The notes under the pieces: model-generated
What the model was told of the DNA's origin: nothing
Seen by the model: the letters and a program-made list of their open reading frames with translations, nothing else
Databases searched by the model: none
Part shown: in pieces, positions 1-8,777 of the stretch
How the letters are laid out: each line of letters opens with the position of its first letter
Position numbering within the stretch: the first letter of the stretch is position 1
NCBI GenBank assembly: GCA_964558915.1
Contig: CAZLFV010000020.1
Span: forward strand, 1 to 32,655
DNA: 32,655 bases
Origin: CAZKEW01 sp964558915
Lineage (GTDB): Bacteria; Acidobacteriota; Aminicenantia; Aminicenantales; UBA8522
Direction: 5' to 3'
Program-made: the position numbers and the translations under genes

Positions 1-286
1 CAGGTTTCAGGCGAACAAGCAGGGCCAAAGACTTGAGGAAGGCGAAGGGAAGGAGCGCCAGGGCCCTGATGCTTTTAAATCCTCGTCCTTTGAGCCCTTC
101 GATTTTCATGGCGACAAATTGAAACCCGGACCGGTTCATCAAGTTTTTCTCCAAGTCGCGCTGGCTTCCGACAAAGGTCAGGTGAAGGTCCGAGTCTTTC
201 TCCCGGAGCTTCTTCCCGACAGCCAGGGCGGGGTAGAGGTGGCCTCCCGTGCCTCCACCGCTGATGATGATTCTCCTTGGCTTCAT
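1..286 (-). CDS. murG: UDP-GlcNAc:lipid I transferase MurG (N-terminal part, cut by window edge)
   Basis: MurG adds GlcNAc to lipid I on the inner face of the cytoplasmic membrane to make lipid II. About 95 codons are visible. The protein begins MKPRRIIISGGGTGGHLYP, which contains the GGGTGGH glycine-rich loop diagnostic of MurG, followed by a typical first Rossmann half with a FVGSQRDLE segment (family usually GTxxGLE). The UDP-GlcNAc-binding C-terminal domain lies outside the window. The ATG overlaps the ftsW stop as ATGA (4 nt), so translation is probably coupled. It is the last visible gene of the dcw operon, and murC would be expected next. The identity is secure. Whether the gene is intact cannot be seen. 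Confidence 0.95.
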   Translation of the reverse strand, partial: MKPRRIIISGGGTGGHLYPALAVGKKLREKDSDLHLTFVGSQRDLEKNLMNRSGFQFVAMKIEGLKGRGFKSIRALALLPFAFLKSLALLVRLKP

Positions 287-1395
287 ATATTTTTTTTCTC
301 GTTGCTTTTCCGCTGGGAAATATTCAGGATAATTCCTATGGCCGCAAGATTGCAGACAAGAGAGGACCTGCCGAAGCTGACGAGCGGAAGGGGAACTCCC
401 TTGGCCGGCCCGAGGCCGAGGACAACCGAGATGTTGAGGAGCGCCTGAACGCCGATCATAAGAGTCAGACCAAGGGCAATCAGGCGGCTGACCGGAGTCG
501 GCGCCCGGGAGGATATGACCAGCCCCCTCCATAGGAAGGCGAAAAAGATAAACAGGATGGTCAAGGTTCCGAGGAGGCCAAATTCTTCTCCCACTATGGC
601 ATAGATGAAGTCTGTATGGGCCGAAGGCAGAAAATAGAGTTTCTGAGTGCTCATCCCCAGACTTACCCCGAAGAGTCCCCCTGATCCTACGGCCATCTTG
701 GACTGTATAGGCTGGTAGCTTCTGCCCAGCGGGTCTTTATTTTGTGATATGAAATCGGTGACGCGCTCAACCCGGTAACTCGCCTGAAAAAGGAAGAACG
801 CAAAGAAAAGAGCCGCCGCTGCTCCCAATATTCCCAAATGAAGAAGCCTTGCTCCACCGAGATAAAACATTGCCGCGGAAATGGAGAAGACCAGGATGGC
901 CGTCCCATAATCCGGTTCCTTCAGGATTAGGAGAGTGCACAGGGCCACGATAAATATCGGAAAAATCAGGGTTCTCCATTCCCGGAGCCTGTCCCTTTTT
1001 TTCTCCATATAGTGGGCGAGAAAAAGGATGAGGCTGATCTTGGCCAGCTCCGACGGCTGGAAACGGGCCCCGGAAAACATTATCCAGCGGTTCACCCTGG
1101 CCACGGGCGGCATGACGAAGCAGAGAGCCAGGAGAAAAATAGAGAGCGCCAGCAGCCCATAAATCAGTAACGGGTTTTCGTAGAAAGGCTTTCTAAAAGA
1201 CATAATCAGGGCCACAAGCGCGAGCCCGGCGCTGGCTCCGAGGAGCTGCTGGATGAGATAATAGACATATTGGTGATGTTTCTGCGCCGCCATGACCGCC
1301 GTAGTGCTGAAGACCATGATGAACCCGACAACCAAGAGGCCAACCGTGATGAGAGCAAGAACTTTGTCAAAACCCAGAGGCTTGAAAATTTCCAT
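283..1395 (-). CDS. ftsW: Peptidoglycan polymerase / lipid II transporter family protein FtsW (SEDS)
   Basis: This 370-residue SEDS-family integral membrane protein is the septal peptidoglycan glycosyltransferase that works with the class B PBP encoded upstream (ftsI). It shows many hydrophobic segments and SEDS landmarks: RFQPSELAK near 111-119, EPDYGTA near 160-166 (holding the conserved Asp), AHTDFIYAIVGEEFGLLG near 259-276, and the C-terminal GLGPAKGVPLPLVSFGRSS near 327-345. The last motif normally reads SYGGSS, so an Arg at about residue 343 replaces a Gly. The ATG overlaps the murD stop by one base (TAATG), and its own TGA overlaps murG. Gene order distinguishes it from RodA. Confidence 0.95.
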   Translation of the reverse strand: MEIFKPLGFDKVLALITVGLLVVGFIMVFSTTAVMAAQKHHQYVYYLIQQLLGASAGLALVALIMSFRKPFYENPLLIYGLLALSIFLLALCFVMPPVARVNRWIMFSGARFQPSELAKISLILFLAHYMEKKRDRLREWRTLIFPIFIVALCTLLILKEPDYGTAILVFSISAAMFYLGGARLLHLGILGAAAALFFAFFLFQASYRVERVTDFISQNKDPLGRSYQPIQSKMAVGSGGLFGVSLGMSTQKLYFLPSAHTDFIYAIVGEEFGLLGTLTILFIFFAFLWRGLVISSRAPTPVSRLIALGLTLMIGVQALLNISVVLGLGPAKGVPLPLVSFGRSSLVCNLAAIGIILNISQRKSNEKKNI

Positions 1396-2762
1396 TATCC
1401 TTGCCTCTTCCGGATGAGCGCCTTAAGCTTCCGGACTTCTCTCTTGAAGGCCCGGCCGCGCGCTTCGAAATTCTTGAACATGTCAAAACTCGTGCAAGCG
1501 GGAGCCAGAAGGACTATTTCTCCCGGTGATGACGCGGCAAAGGAAAGCCCAACAGCATCATGGAGCGAAGAGGCGTCCTCCATCGGGACGACTCTTCCGA
1601 GGGCCGCCTTGATTTTTTCCCTGGCTTCGCCGAGGAGAATCAATTTCTTGACTTTCTTACGGATCGGCTGACGGAGTTGAGTAAAATCAGCTCCTTTGTC
1701 CCGGCCGCCGAGAATGAGAATGATCGGCCTATCAAAGCTCTCGAGCGCCTTGATGGTGGCGTCCACCGTTGTGGCCTTGGAATCATTTATGAAATCGACG
1801 CCACGAATTGTTAAAACTTTCTCCAAACGGTGCTCCAGCCCGGAGAAGTCCATGATCGGGGAGCGCATCTTCTGGACGGGGACACCGAGACAATGGCCTA
1901 CCAGCACCGCCGCCATCACGTTCTCCTGGTTGTGCCGGCCCGGAAGAGGGATTTTGCTGGTGGGCAGAACCCTTTCGTCTTTATCATCGCGCAGGACGAT
2001 CTCGCCCGCTTTGAGGAAGCATCCGCGGCAGACTTCCTTCCTGCTGCTGAAGGCGTATATTTTTGTCTCAACCTGGCTGGAGAGCGGCCAGACGAGCGGG
2101 TCGTCCTGATTGAGGATGGCAGTATCTTCGCGGCCTTGGCCGAGGAATAGCTTCTTTTTCGTGGCGTAATAGTCTTCAAAGGAGGCGTGCCAATCCAGGT
2201 GATTTTGGGAGATGTTTAGGAATACGGAGATATGTGGTTTGAACCGGTCGATATGCTCCAGTTGGAAGCTCGATATTTCTGTGACGTAAATGCTGTCCAC
2301 ACGGCTCTTGTTTACAAAGGAAATGAGAGGCGTGCCGATATTCCCGGCAAGATACGATTTTTGCCCGGCGGCCTTGAGGATCTTGTGGGCCAGGGTCGCA
2401 GTCGTGGATTTTCCGTTCGTGCCGGTGATGCCCACGATTTTTCCTTTGAGGAAATGAAAGGCCAGTTCAATCTCGGAAATAACGTTGATTCCGGCTTTCC
2501 TGGCCACTGCGATTTCAGGAAGGACCGCTGCCCCTGGACTAGGGATGATGAGGTCTGCGGCCAGGAATGAATGGATGTTATGCCCTCCTGTTTCCACGGC
2601 CGCGCCCATTTCCTTCCAGAAGCGGACCTTATCCCCCAGTTCCTCGACTGTCTTTATCTCACTGATCACCAGGCGGGCGCCGCAGCTGATGAGAAAATTT
2701 GCCACGGCCTCCCCTGTTCTTCCCAAACCGACGATCAGGATTTTTTTACCGGCAATATCCAT
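1395..2762 (-). CDS. murD: UDP-N-acetylmuramoyl-L-alanine:D-glutamate ligase MurD
   Basis: MurD is a cytoplasmic ATP-dependent Mur ligase that adds D-Glu to UDP-MurNAc-L-Ala. The 455-residue protein has an N-terminal Rossmann domain (ILIVGLGRTGEAVANFL near 8-24), a central ATPase domain with the P-loop GITGTNGKST at 111-120, NISQNHLDWH near 183-192 and the carbamylated-Lys region YYATKKKLF near 198-206. The C-terminal domain carries the NDSKATT stretch and ILGGRDKGADF. Length is normal for the family. The start lies 2 nt after the mraY stop, and the stop shares a base with the ftsW start. Mur ligase paralogues murE and murF are in the same operon, but domain motifs and position make MurD clear. 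Confidence 0.97.
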   Translation of the reverse strand: MDIAGKKILIVGLGRTGEAVANFLISCGARLVISEIKTVEELGDKVRFWKEMGAAVETGGHNIHSFLAADLIIPSPGAAVLPEIAVARKAGINVISEIELAFHFLKGKIVGITGTNGKSTTATLAHKILKAAGQKSYLAGNIGTPLISFVNKSRVDSIYVTEISSFQLEHIDRFKPHISVFLNISQNHLDWHASFEDYYATKKKLFLGQGREDTAILNQDDPLVWPLSSQVETKIYAFSSRKEVCRGCFLKAGEIVLRDDKDERVLPTSKIPLPGRHNQENVMAAVLVGHCLGVPVQKMRSPIMDFSGLEHRLEKVLTIRGVDFINDSKATTVDATIKALESFDRPIILILGGRDKGADFTQLRQPIRKKVKKLILLGEAREKIKAALGRVVPMEDASSLHDAVGLSFAASSPGEIVLLAPACTSFDMFKNFEARGRAFKREVRKLKALIRKRQG

Positions 2763-2764
2763 CT

Positions 2765-3853
2765 TTATCTCAACTTTAAAGTTGTCAGGCTGAAGAGGGC
2801 GAAAATGATGGCCAGGATCCAGAACCTGACTACGATCTTTTCTTCGCGCCAGCCGATGAGCTCAAAGTGGTGGTGAAGGGGAGCCATCCTGAAGATCCTC
2901 TTCCCTCCAGTGGCTTTGAAATAGGTGACCTGAAGGAGAACGGAGAGGGCCTCAAGAATGAAAACACCGGCGACTGTGAAAAGGAGGAATTCTTGCTTGA
3001 TTATGATGGCGATACAGCCGAGCGTTGCTCCCAGGGAAAGGGCTCCCACATCTCCCATAAAGATCTGGGCAGGATGACAGTTAAACCAGAGAAAGGCGAG
3101 GCAGGCGCCGGAGAAGGCCCCGGCGAATACAGTTAATTCGGCCGCCTGAGGGACGCGGGGGATGTTCAAGTATTGGGAGTAGATCGCATGGCCGGAGATG
3201 TAGGTTAAAGCTGTCAGGGCGGCGGCGCTAATAAAGGTCAGTCCAATGGCCAGGCCATCCAGGCCGTCGGCAAGGTTGACGGCATTCGAAGACCCGACGA
3301 GGATAAAAATAATCCAGGGGAGGTAGAACCAGCCAAGATAGGGAACCCACTTCTTGAAGAACGGAAAGCTGAGGTTTAGGCTGAATCCGTCGGTCAGCCC
3401 CAGGTAAACCAGAAAGAGGCCGATGGCCGTGGCCAAGAGAAACTGAAGCAGGATCTTGTTCCTACCTCTGAGCCCTAGGGACCTGCGCTTCCTGACTTTA
3501 AGGAAGTCATCCCAGAAGCCGATGGCGCCGAAGCAAGTCATCGTAATCAGTCCGGTCCAGACATAGGCGTTGCTCAGATTCCCCCAGAGAAGGGTCGAAA
3601 CAAGGGTTGAGCCGATGATCAGGATGCCGCCCATGGAGGGAGTGCCTTTTTTTTGATAATGGCTCTCCGGGCCCTCAACCCGAATTTCCTGGCCGATCTG
3701 GTACTTTTTCATCATCTTGATGAGCCAAGAACCCAGGATGAAGCTGACCAGGAGAGCCGTGATTCCGGCCAGGGCCGTCCGGACGGTGATGTAGCGGAAG
3801 ACATTAAAAAAGATGTCGTATCTTCGCAACGGCACCAGAAGCCAGTACAACAC
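2765..3853 (-). CDS. mraY: Phospho-MurNAc-pentapeptide transferase MraY
   Basis: MraY transfers phospho-MurNAc-pentapeptide to undecaprenyl phosphate, making lipid I in the inner membrane. The 362-residue polytopic protein shows the family signatures in order: KKGTPSMGG near 68-76, the Mg-binding FWDD near 113-116 followed by a basic loop, NLADGLDGLA near 193-202 (family usually NLTDGLDGLA), FMGDVGALSLG, and the C-terminal HHHFE(L)IGW motif. I read the start as GTG at 3853-3851, one base after the murF TGA, because no in-frame ATG lies near and the N-terminus MLYWLLVPLRRY matches the first MraY helix. It belongs to the same transcription unit as its substrate-making ligases. Confidence 0.97.
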   Translation of the reverse strand: MLYWLLVPLRRYDIFFNVFRYITVRTALAGITALLVSFILGSWLIKMMKKYQIGQEIRVEGPESHYQKKGTPSMGGILIIGSTLVSTLLWGNLSNAYVWTGLITMTCFGAIGFWDDFLKVRKRRSLGLRGRNKILLQFLLATAIGLFLVYLGLTDGFSLNLSFPFFKKWVPYLGWFYLPWIIFILVGSSNAVNLADGLDGLAIGLTFISAAALTALTYISGHAIYSQYLNIPRVPQAAELTVFAGAFSGACLAFLWFNCHPAQIFMGDVGALSLGATLGCIAIIIKQEFLLFTVAGVFILEALSVLLQVTYFKATGGKRIFRMAPLHHHFELIGWREEKIVVRFWILAIIFALFSLTTLKLR

Positions 3854-3854
3854 C

Positions 3855-5246
3855 TCAATTCTCCTTGAGCGCTTCCTTCAACCCGTCGGCCACAATGTCG
3901 GTCCTTACCCCCCGCGACCCTTTCACCAAAACCAAATCTCCTTCCTGAATTAGGGAAAGAATTTCTGCCGCGGCCTCTTCTGACCGGGGAAAAGAGAAAA
4001 TACGGTCTTTACCCATTCCCGCCGAAAGCGCGCCTTCAGCCATGAGAACACCGGACCGCCCTATTGTGACCAGAACGTCCCAGCCCCACTTCGCGACCTG
4101 CTCGCCGGCGCGCCGATGAAACTCGGCTTCTCCGTCTCCGAGCTCCAGCATATCGCCCAAAACAGCGACTTTCCTTTTAGCCGGGAGGCCGGAGAGTGCT
4201 TTGAGGACTCCTTCAAGCGCTTTGGGATTGGAGTTATAGGAGTCATCAACGAGTTGAATGCCGTGGCCGAGCGGAACAAGACCGCCTCTTCTTGGAAATG
4301 GTTTGAGATGGGGGATCTCATCGACGATCTTTTCCAAGGGAACGGATAAGGCGTGGCAGACGCTGACCGCTGCGAGCAGGTTGGAGACGTAATCCTCATA
4401 AAGAAAAGGAAAGCGGACTCTTTCCTTCCGGCTGTTTAAATACAGGTCGAACTCTAACCCCGCCAGCCCCATTTTTTTGATGGCCGAGGCTTGGACATCG
4501 CAGCCCGAGGACAGGCCGAAGAAGATGACCTTCCCTTTCCAGCCCCGGGCGATTTTACGGACCATGATGTCGTCGCCATTGAGAACGGCCTGGCCGCCTG
4601 GCCTTGTCCCTTCGAGGATTTCGCTTTTTGCTGCAGCAATTCCCTCAAGGTTGTGGAAAAATTCAAGGTGAACGGGGTTGATGTTGGTGATTACGGAGAC
4701 GTCGGGAGCGGCGATTTGAGTCAGGCCCAGGAGCTCGCCCGGAGTGCTTGTCCCCATTTCAAGAACCGTTACTTCATGGCCCGGAGTGAGCTTGAGTAGC
4801 GAGAGGGGCAGGCCGAGGGCGTTGTTGAAATTCCCTTCCGACTTATGGACTTCGAATTCCCGGGAAAGAAGGCAGGCTGCAAACTCCTTGGTCGTTGTCT
4901 TTCCGATGCTTCCCGTGATGCCGACGACCTTGAGGGGATGCTCGCGAAGGACGGCTTTGGCCAGAGTTTGGAGAGCCGCGCTCGTGTCAGCTACCCGGAC
5001 CAGGCCAAAGTCCGGGCCGAGGTGGGGCACGTCTTGGGAAACCACTGCTCCGCCGGCTCCCTTGCTGGCCGCATGGGGGATATAATCATGTCCGTTTCTC
5101 TTCGCCACGATGGCGAAAAAGAGTTCTCCCGGTTCGCTCAGCCTGGAGTCGATGTTGAACTTGCGGAAAAGATAATTGGGATCGCCCTGAACGATGCGGC
5201 CGCCTGTTTTTGCGGCGATCTCACCAAGCCGGAGTTCCGCCATCAC
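3855..5246 (-). CDS. murF: UDP-MurNAc-tripeptide:D-alanyl-D-alanine ligase MurF
   Basis: MurF joins D-Ala-D-Ala to UDP-MurNAc-tripeptide to complete the pentapeptide. It has about 463 residues: an N-terminal substrate domain (IDSRLSEPGELFFA near 32-45), a P-loop GITGSIGKTTTK near 109-120, TNINPVHLEFF near the second motif, and a C-terminal domain with DDSYNSNPKALEG, the MurF form of the NANP motif. The start is ambiguous: GTG at 5246 gives a 4 nt overlap with the murE stop, and the next codon, ATG at 5243, gives a 1 nt overlap (TGATG). A GGAG sequence sits 8 nt before the GTG and 11 nt before the ATG, so I list the GTG. Confidence 0.96.
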   Translation of the reverse strand: MMAELRLGEIAAKTGGRIVQGDPNYLFRKFNIDSRLSEPGELFFAIVAKRNGHDYIPHAASKGAGGAVVSQDVPHLGPDFGLVRVADTSAALQTLAKAVLREHPLKVVGITGSIGKTTTKEFAACLLSREFEVHKSEGNFNNALGLPLSLLKLTPGHEVTVLEMGTSTPGELLGLTQIAAPDVSVITNINPVHLEFFHNLEGIAAAKSEILEGTRPGGQAVLNGDDIMVRKIARGWKGKVIFFGLSSGCDVQASAIKKMGLAGLEFDLYLNSRKERVRFPFLYEDYVSNLLAAVSVCHALSVPLEKIVDEIPHLKPFPRRGGLVPLGHGIQLVDDSYNSNPKALEGVLKALSGLPAKRKVAVLGDMLELGDGEAEFHRRAGEQVAKWGWDVLVTIGRSGVLMAEGALSAGMGKDRIFSFPRSEEAAAEILSLIQEGDLVLVKGSRGVRTDIVADGLKEALKEN

Positions 5247-6712
5247 TGTTTCGACTCCATTGTTTTAAGGAAGGAGCGGATGACCTCGGTGTCGTCGAAC
5301 GAGATCGTCCGGTCTTTGAAAACCTGATAGTTTTCATGCCCCTTGCCCGCCACAAGGATATAATCTCCTTTTCTAGCCTCGGCTAAAGCTTCTCCAATGG
5401 CTTTGCCTCGGTCGGGGATGATGCTGTAGCACTTTGAGCCTTCGAGAAGAAAGCCTTTTTCGATCTCGGCGATAACGGCCAGGGGGTCCTCCGAGCGGGG
5501 ATTGTCGGAGGTCAGGTACGTCCAATCGGCGAGTTTTGCCGCGACCTCCCCCATGCGCGGTCTTTTGGATTTATCCCTGTCGCCTCCCGCTCCGAAGACA
5601 AGGAGAATCCGGCCGGGTTCTAGCCCGCGAACGGTTTCGAGAAGGTTTTTGAGGGCGTTATCGGTATGGGCATAATCTACAAAAATACGAAAGCCAAAAG
5701 AGTTTTCGATTTTCTCCAGCCTTCCCGGGATATTTTTGAGGGCTGCGATGCCTTCTTTTATGGCCGGAACCGGAATATTCAAGGCCAGGCTCGTGGCGAA
5801 CGCAGCCAGGATATTGGAGAAATTATGCTTTCCCATCAAGGCGGAGCAGATCTTGACCTGACCGCCGGGAAACTCCACCTCCCCCTTTGTTCCTGTTTCC
5901 GTTGTCCTGTAGTTTTGGCCGCGGACAATGGCTGCTGGCTCCAGCCCGAACGAAACCGTAGTCAGGGGAAGCTCGGTGATCAATTTTTTTCCCCATGGAT
6001 CATCCAGGTTCACGACTGCAGTTCTTTTCTTGGCGTTCAGGAAAAAGAGCTTCTTTTTCGCGGCGAAATAATCCTCCATGGACTCGTGGTAATCCAGGTG
6101 CTCAGCGCTCAGGTTGGTAAAGACAGCGATGTCGAACTGAATCCCCCAGACCCTTTTGAGGTCGAGCCCGTGAGAGGACACTTCGACGATACAATGACTC
6201 ACGCCCTGAGCCAGCATCTCGCTCATCATCCCCTGGATTTCCGGAGCCTCCGGCGTCGTCCGGCCTGCGGGAACAACCTTGTCCGGCCATCTGTAGTTGA
6301 TCGTCCCGATCACACCGGTCTTGTGACCGGCCCGCTTGAGGATGGATTCGAGAAGATAGGCGAGAGTTGTTTTTCCCTTTGTGCCGGTGATGCCGATGAT
6401 TTTCATCCTGGACGAAGGATGGTCATAGAAATTGGCCGCGGCAAGGGCCAATGCTTCCCGGGCATCAACGGCCGTGATCCAAGCGACATTCAGGCGCGCT
6501 GGTCTGGGCTTTTCCGAGAGGATCGCATTGGCGCCACGACTGAGAGCCTCCTCGAGGAAATCATGGCCATCCCTTTTTTCTCCCCGAAGGGCGGCGAACA
6601 AGAATCCCTGCCGGACTTGCTGGGAGGAATAGGTGAGGCCGATGATTTCTCCGCCCCCATTGCCGTTGACGCGCACACCGGGAACGTCTTTGAGCAGGTC
6701 TCTGAGCTTCAT
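5243..6712 (-). CDS. murE: UDP-MurNAc-L-Ala-D-Glu:meso-diaminopimelate ligase MurE
   Basis: MurE adds the third stem-peptide residue. The 489-residue protein has the P-loop GITGTKGKTT at 107-116, INYRW and RTTPEAPEIQ in the substrate domain, EVSSHGLDLKRV near 177-188, and DYFAAKKKLF near 214-223 with the carbamylated Lys. DNPR at 403-406 is the known specificity motif of meso-diaminopimelate-adding enzymes, as opposed to the lysine-adding type, and so indicates an A2pm-type wall. The ATG overlaps the ftsI TGA as ATGA. Its position between ftsI and murF is the standard dcw order. Confidence 0.97.
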   Translation of the reverse strand: MKLRDLLKDVPGVRVNGNGGGEIIGLTYSSQQVRQGFLFAALRGEKRDGHDFLEEALSRGANAILSEKPRPARLNVAWITAVDAREALALAAANFYDHPSSRMKIIGITGTKGKTTLAYLLESILKRAGHKTGVIGTINYRWPDKVVPAGRTTPEAPEIQGMMSEMLAQGVSHCIVEVSSHGLDLKRVWGIQFDIAVFTNLSAEHLDYHESMEDYFAAKKKLFFLNAKKRTAVVNLDDPWGKKLITELPLTTVSFGLEPAAIVRGQNYRTTETGTKGEVEFPGGQVKICSALMGKHNFSNILAAFATSLALNIPVPAIKEGIAALKNIPGRLEKIENSFGFRIFVDYAHTDNALKNLLETVRGLEPGRILLVFGAGGDRDKSKRPRMGEVAAKLADWTYLTSDNPRSEDPLAVIAEIEKGFLLEGSKCYSIIPDRGKAIGEALAEARKGDYILVAGKGHENYQVFKDRTISFDDTEVIRSFLKTMESKQ

Positions 6713-8475
6713 CGTTCGCTATCTCTTCCGAGCTGAGCCGTGATGATCTGTTTTGCCGGGTCTACTAGGGGCGGCTGCCTGAGGTAAAGCAGGACCCGGC
6801 TGGCGATCTCGCGGAAAACGGGGCCAGCCACCTGCCCGCCGTGGTGAAGGTCGGTCCGGGGATCATCGATGACCACGATCATGGAAATGACGGGCCTCTC
6901 CACCGGGACGAAACCGACAAACGAGGCGACGTGCCGTGTGTCCACATAAGCGCCGGTCGCAGGGTCGATTTTTTGAGCCGTTCCTGTCTTTCCGGCGACG
7001 GTGTAGCCTTTGAGTTGAGCCGACTGACCCGTGCCATCAAGGACGACTTTTTCGAAAATGCGGTCGATCAGGCTGTTGGTTGTTCTTTCGGAAATGATCC
7101 TTTCTGGAGGAGAAAAGGAGACCTCTGTCGGGCTGGCCAGGTCGGACCCTTCGCATATAATCCGTGGCGAGACCAGGATGCCCCTATTGGCGATAACGTT
7201 CATGGCCTGGAGGATTTGAATGGCCGTGACTGATATCTCGTAGCCTATGGCATGAGCAGGGAGAGAGGTCCTGGTCCAAGTTTTAAGAGGGTGAAGAATG
7301 CCGTCTTCCTCTCCCGGGAGCTGGATACCTGTTTTCTGGCCGAACCGGAACCTGTTGATCATTTTGTAGAGGTTTTCCGCGCCAATGTGATAGGACACTT
7401 GGATTGTGCCGACATTGGAGGAGTGGATGATTACATCTGAAAACGTGAGGACGCCCATTTTTTTATAATCATAAATTGTCCAGCCCGCGACTCTGATCTT
7501 TCCGGCGCTGCAGTCGAAGAGCTCATTGAAGCCGACCAGTTCCAATTCTCTGGCTGCAACAGCGGTGATGATCTTGAATGTGGAGCCGGGCTCGAAGTTG
7601 AACTGGATGGCCCGGTTACGTTCGGCTTCAGGAAATGACGGGGGATAAAAATTGGGGTTGTAAGTTGGATAGCTGGCCATGGCCAGGATTTCGCCCGAGG
7701 AAGGCTGAGATACGATCACCGTCCCTCCGGGGGCGCCGCTCTCTTCAACTGCCTTGGCCAGTTCGCGCTCGGCGATGTATTGGATCGTTTCATCGATTGT
7801 CAGGACCAAGTCCCGTCCCGGCGTGGGCTCCTTGATGACTTCCAGGTGATAGGGCCTTTTGCGGGCGTCCCGGAGGATAAGGCTCTGTCCCTTTTCTCCC
7901 TGGAGTCGGGAGTTGTACTGGAATTCCACGCCGCTAGCTCCTTTATCATCGATGTTTACGCCGCCGAGAACGTGAGCTGCTAGCGTCCCCAGAGGGTATG
8001 ACCTTTTGTGTTCTTCTTGGAAATCAATTCCACTCAAGTTCAATCGTCTCACGAGCTCCGCTCTCTCGGGGCTGATTTTTCTTTTCAGCCACACGAATAG
8101 CGCTCCCTCCTCAATTTTCATCCTGATGTTTTGGAGCTCCTTGTCCGAAAGTTCGAGGATTTTGCGAACCTGCCGGATGCGGCTAAATTGCTGTTCCAAG
8201 GGCTCCTCGTCAGAAGGCAGGAAGAACGCCGAATATACCGGAAGGCTCCGGGCCATGATCTTGCCGTTGCGGTCATAGATCGTTCCCCGCTCGGGTGTGA
8301 TTTCCGGCTTCAGCTGGTTTTGTTTTAGGACAGCGGCTTTCAGCCGGCTGTGTTCGATCACTTGGAGCTCCATCAGCCGGAGGGTCAGGCCAAAGAACCA
8401 GAGGAAAAAGAAAAAAGCGAGGAGAATGGTTCTTTTGCCCAGCCTTTTTTCTTGAGGATAATAGATCTCGTTCAT
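6709..8475 (-). CDS. ftsI: Septal class B penicillin-binding protein (FtsI/PBP3-like transpeptidase)
   Basis: This is a D,D-transpeptidase that cross-links septal peptidoglycan, the partner of FtsW. The 588-residue protein has one N-terminal membrane anchor (about 16-36), a pedestal/dimerisation region with RGTIYDRNG near 63-71, and a C-terminal transpeptidase domain. The three active-site motifs are intact: SxxK as S298-T-F-K301, SxN as S352-S-N354, and KTGT at 496-499. No PASTA repeats are visible at the C-terminus. Its ATG overlaps the ftsL TGA as ATGA. Position directly after ftsL argues for the divisome enzyme rather than the elongation PBP2. Confidence 0.96.
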   Translation of the reverse strand: MNEIYYPQEKRLGKRTILLAFFFFLWFFGLTLRLMELQVIEHSRLKAAVLKQNQLKPEITPERGTIYDRNGKIMARSLPVYSAFFLPSDEEPLEQQFSRIRQVRKILELSDKELQNIRMKIEEGALFVWLKRKISPERAELVRRLNLSGIDFQEEHKRSYPLGTLAAHVLGGVNIDDKGASGVEFQYNSRLQGEKGQSLILRDARKRPYHLEVIKEPTPGRDLVLTIDETIQYIAERELAKAVEESGAPGGTVIVSQPSSGEILAMASYPTYNPNFYPPSFPEAERNRAIQFNFEPGSTFKIITAVAARELELVGFNELFDCSAGKIRVAGWTIYDYKKMGVLTFSDVIIHSSNVGTIQVSYHIGAENLYKMINRFRFGQKTGIQLPGEEDGILHPLKTWTRTSLPAHAIGYEISVTAIQILQAMNVIANRGILVSPRIICEGSDLASPTEVSFSPPERIISERTTNSLIDRIFEKVVLDGTGQSAQLKGYTVAGKTGTAQKIDPATGAYVDTRHVASFVGFVPVERPVISMIVVIDDPRTDLHHGGQVAGPVFREIASRVLLYLRQPPLVDPAKQIITAQLGRDSER

Positions 8476-8777
8476 TGTCCGTCGCGATCCTGAAAATCTT
8501 CATAAATAATCTGCTCTTCTTTGGGCTCAACGAGGTGGAGTTGGTCCCGCGCGATCTTATCCACCCTGTCAAGCGATAGAAGCGCGGCTTTTTGTGTCTC
8601 TAACTTCTTGATATCTTCCTCGAGACGGAGGATGTCCGTCTCGAGTTTTCCGATCTGATAGCCAACGCTGATCAAAGCGGCTTGATGCCAGATATAAAAC
8701 GTGAGGGTGGCGACGGCGAAAAAAAGACAGACTGCCGCCAGGAGGATCTCCTTTTTCTGGTATTTTTTCCTGACCAT
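8472..8777 (-). CDS. ftsL: Cell division protein FtsL (DivIC-like bitopic coiled-coil protein)
   Basis: A 101-residue bitopic protein with a short basic cytoplasmic N-terminus (MVRKKYQKK), one transmembrane segment at about 11-30, then a leucine/charged coiled coil at about 42-70 and a short tail. This layout is the FtsL/DivIC pattern. FtsL forms a complex with FtsB/DivIC and FtsQ that regulates septal synthesis. Sequence conservation in this family is low, so the call rests on topology, size and position between rsmH and ftsI. The start codon shares one base with the rsmH stop (TAATG), and its stop overlaps the ftsI start. Confidence 0.85.
   Translation of the reverse strand: MVRKKYQKKEILLAAVCLFFAVATLTFYIWHQAALISVGYQIGKLETDILRLEEDIKKLETQKAALLSLDRVDKIARDQLHLVEPKEEQIIYEDFQDRDGQ

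Noticed and set aside
5666..6736. Long open frame of 356 codons on the plus strand opposite murE
   Set aside because: It is fully antisense to a gene with intact catalytic motifs, has no recognisable domain, and follows from the codon bias of murE.
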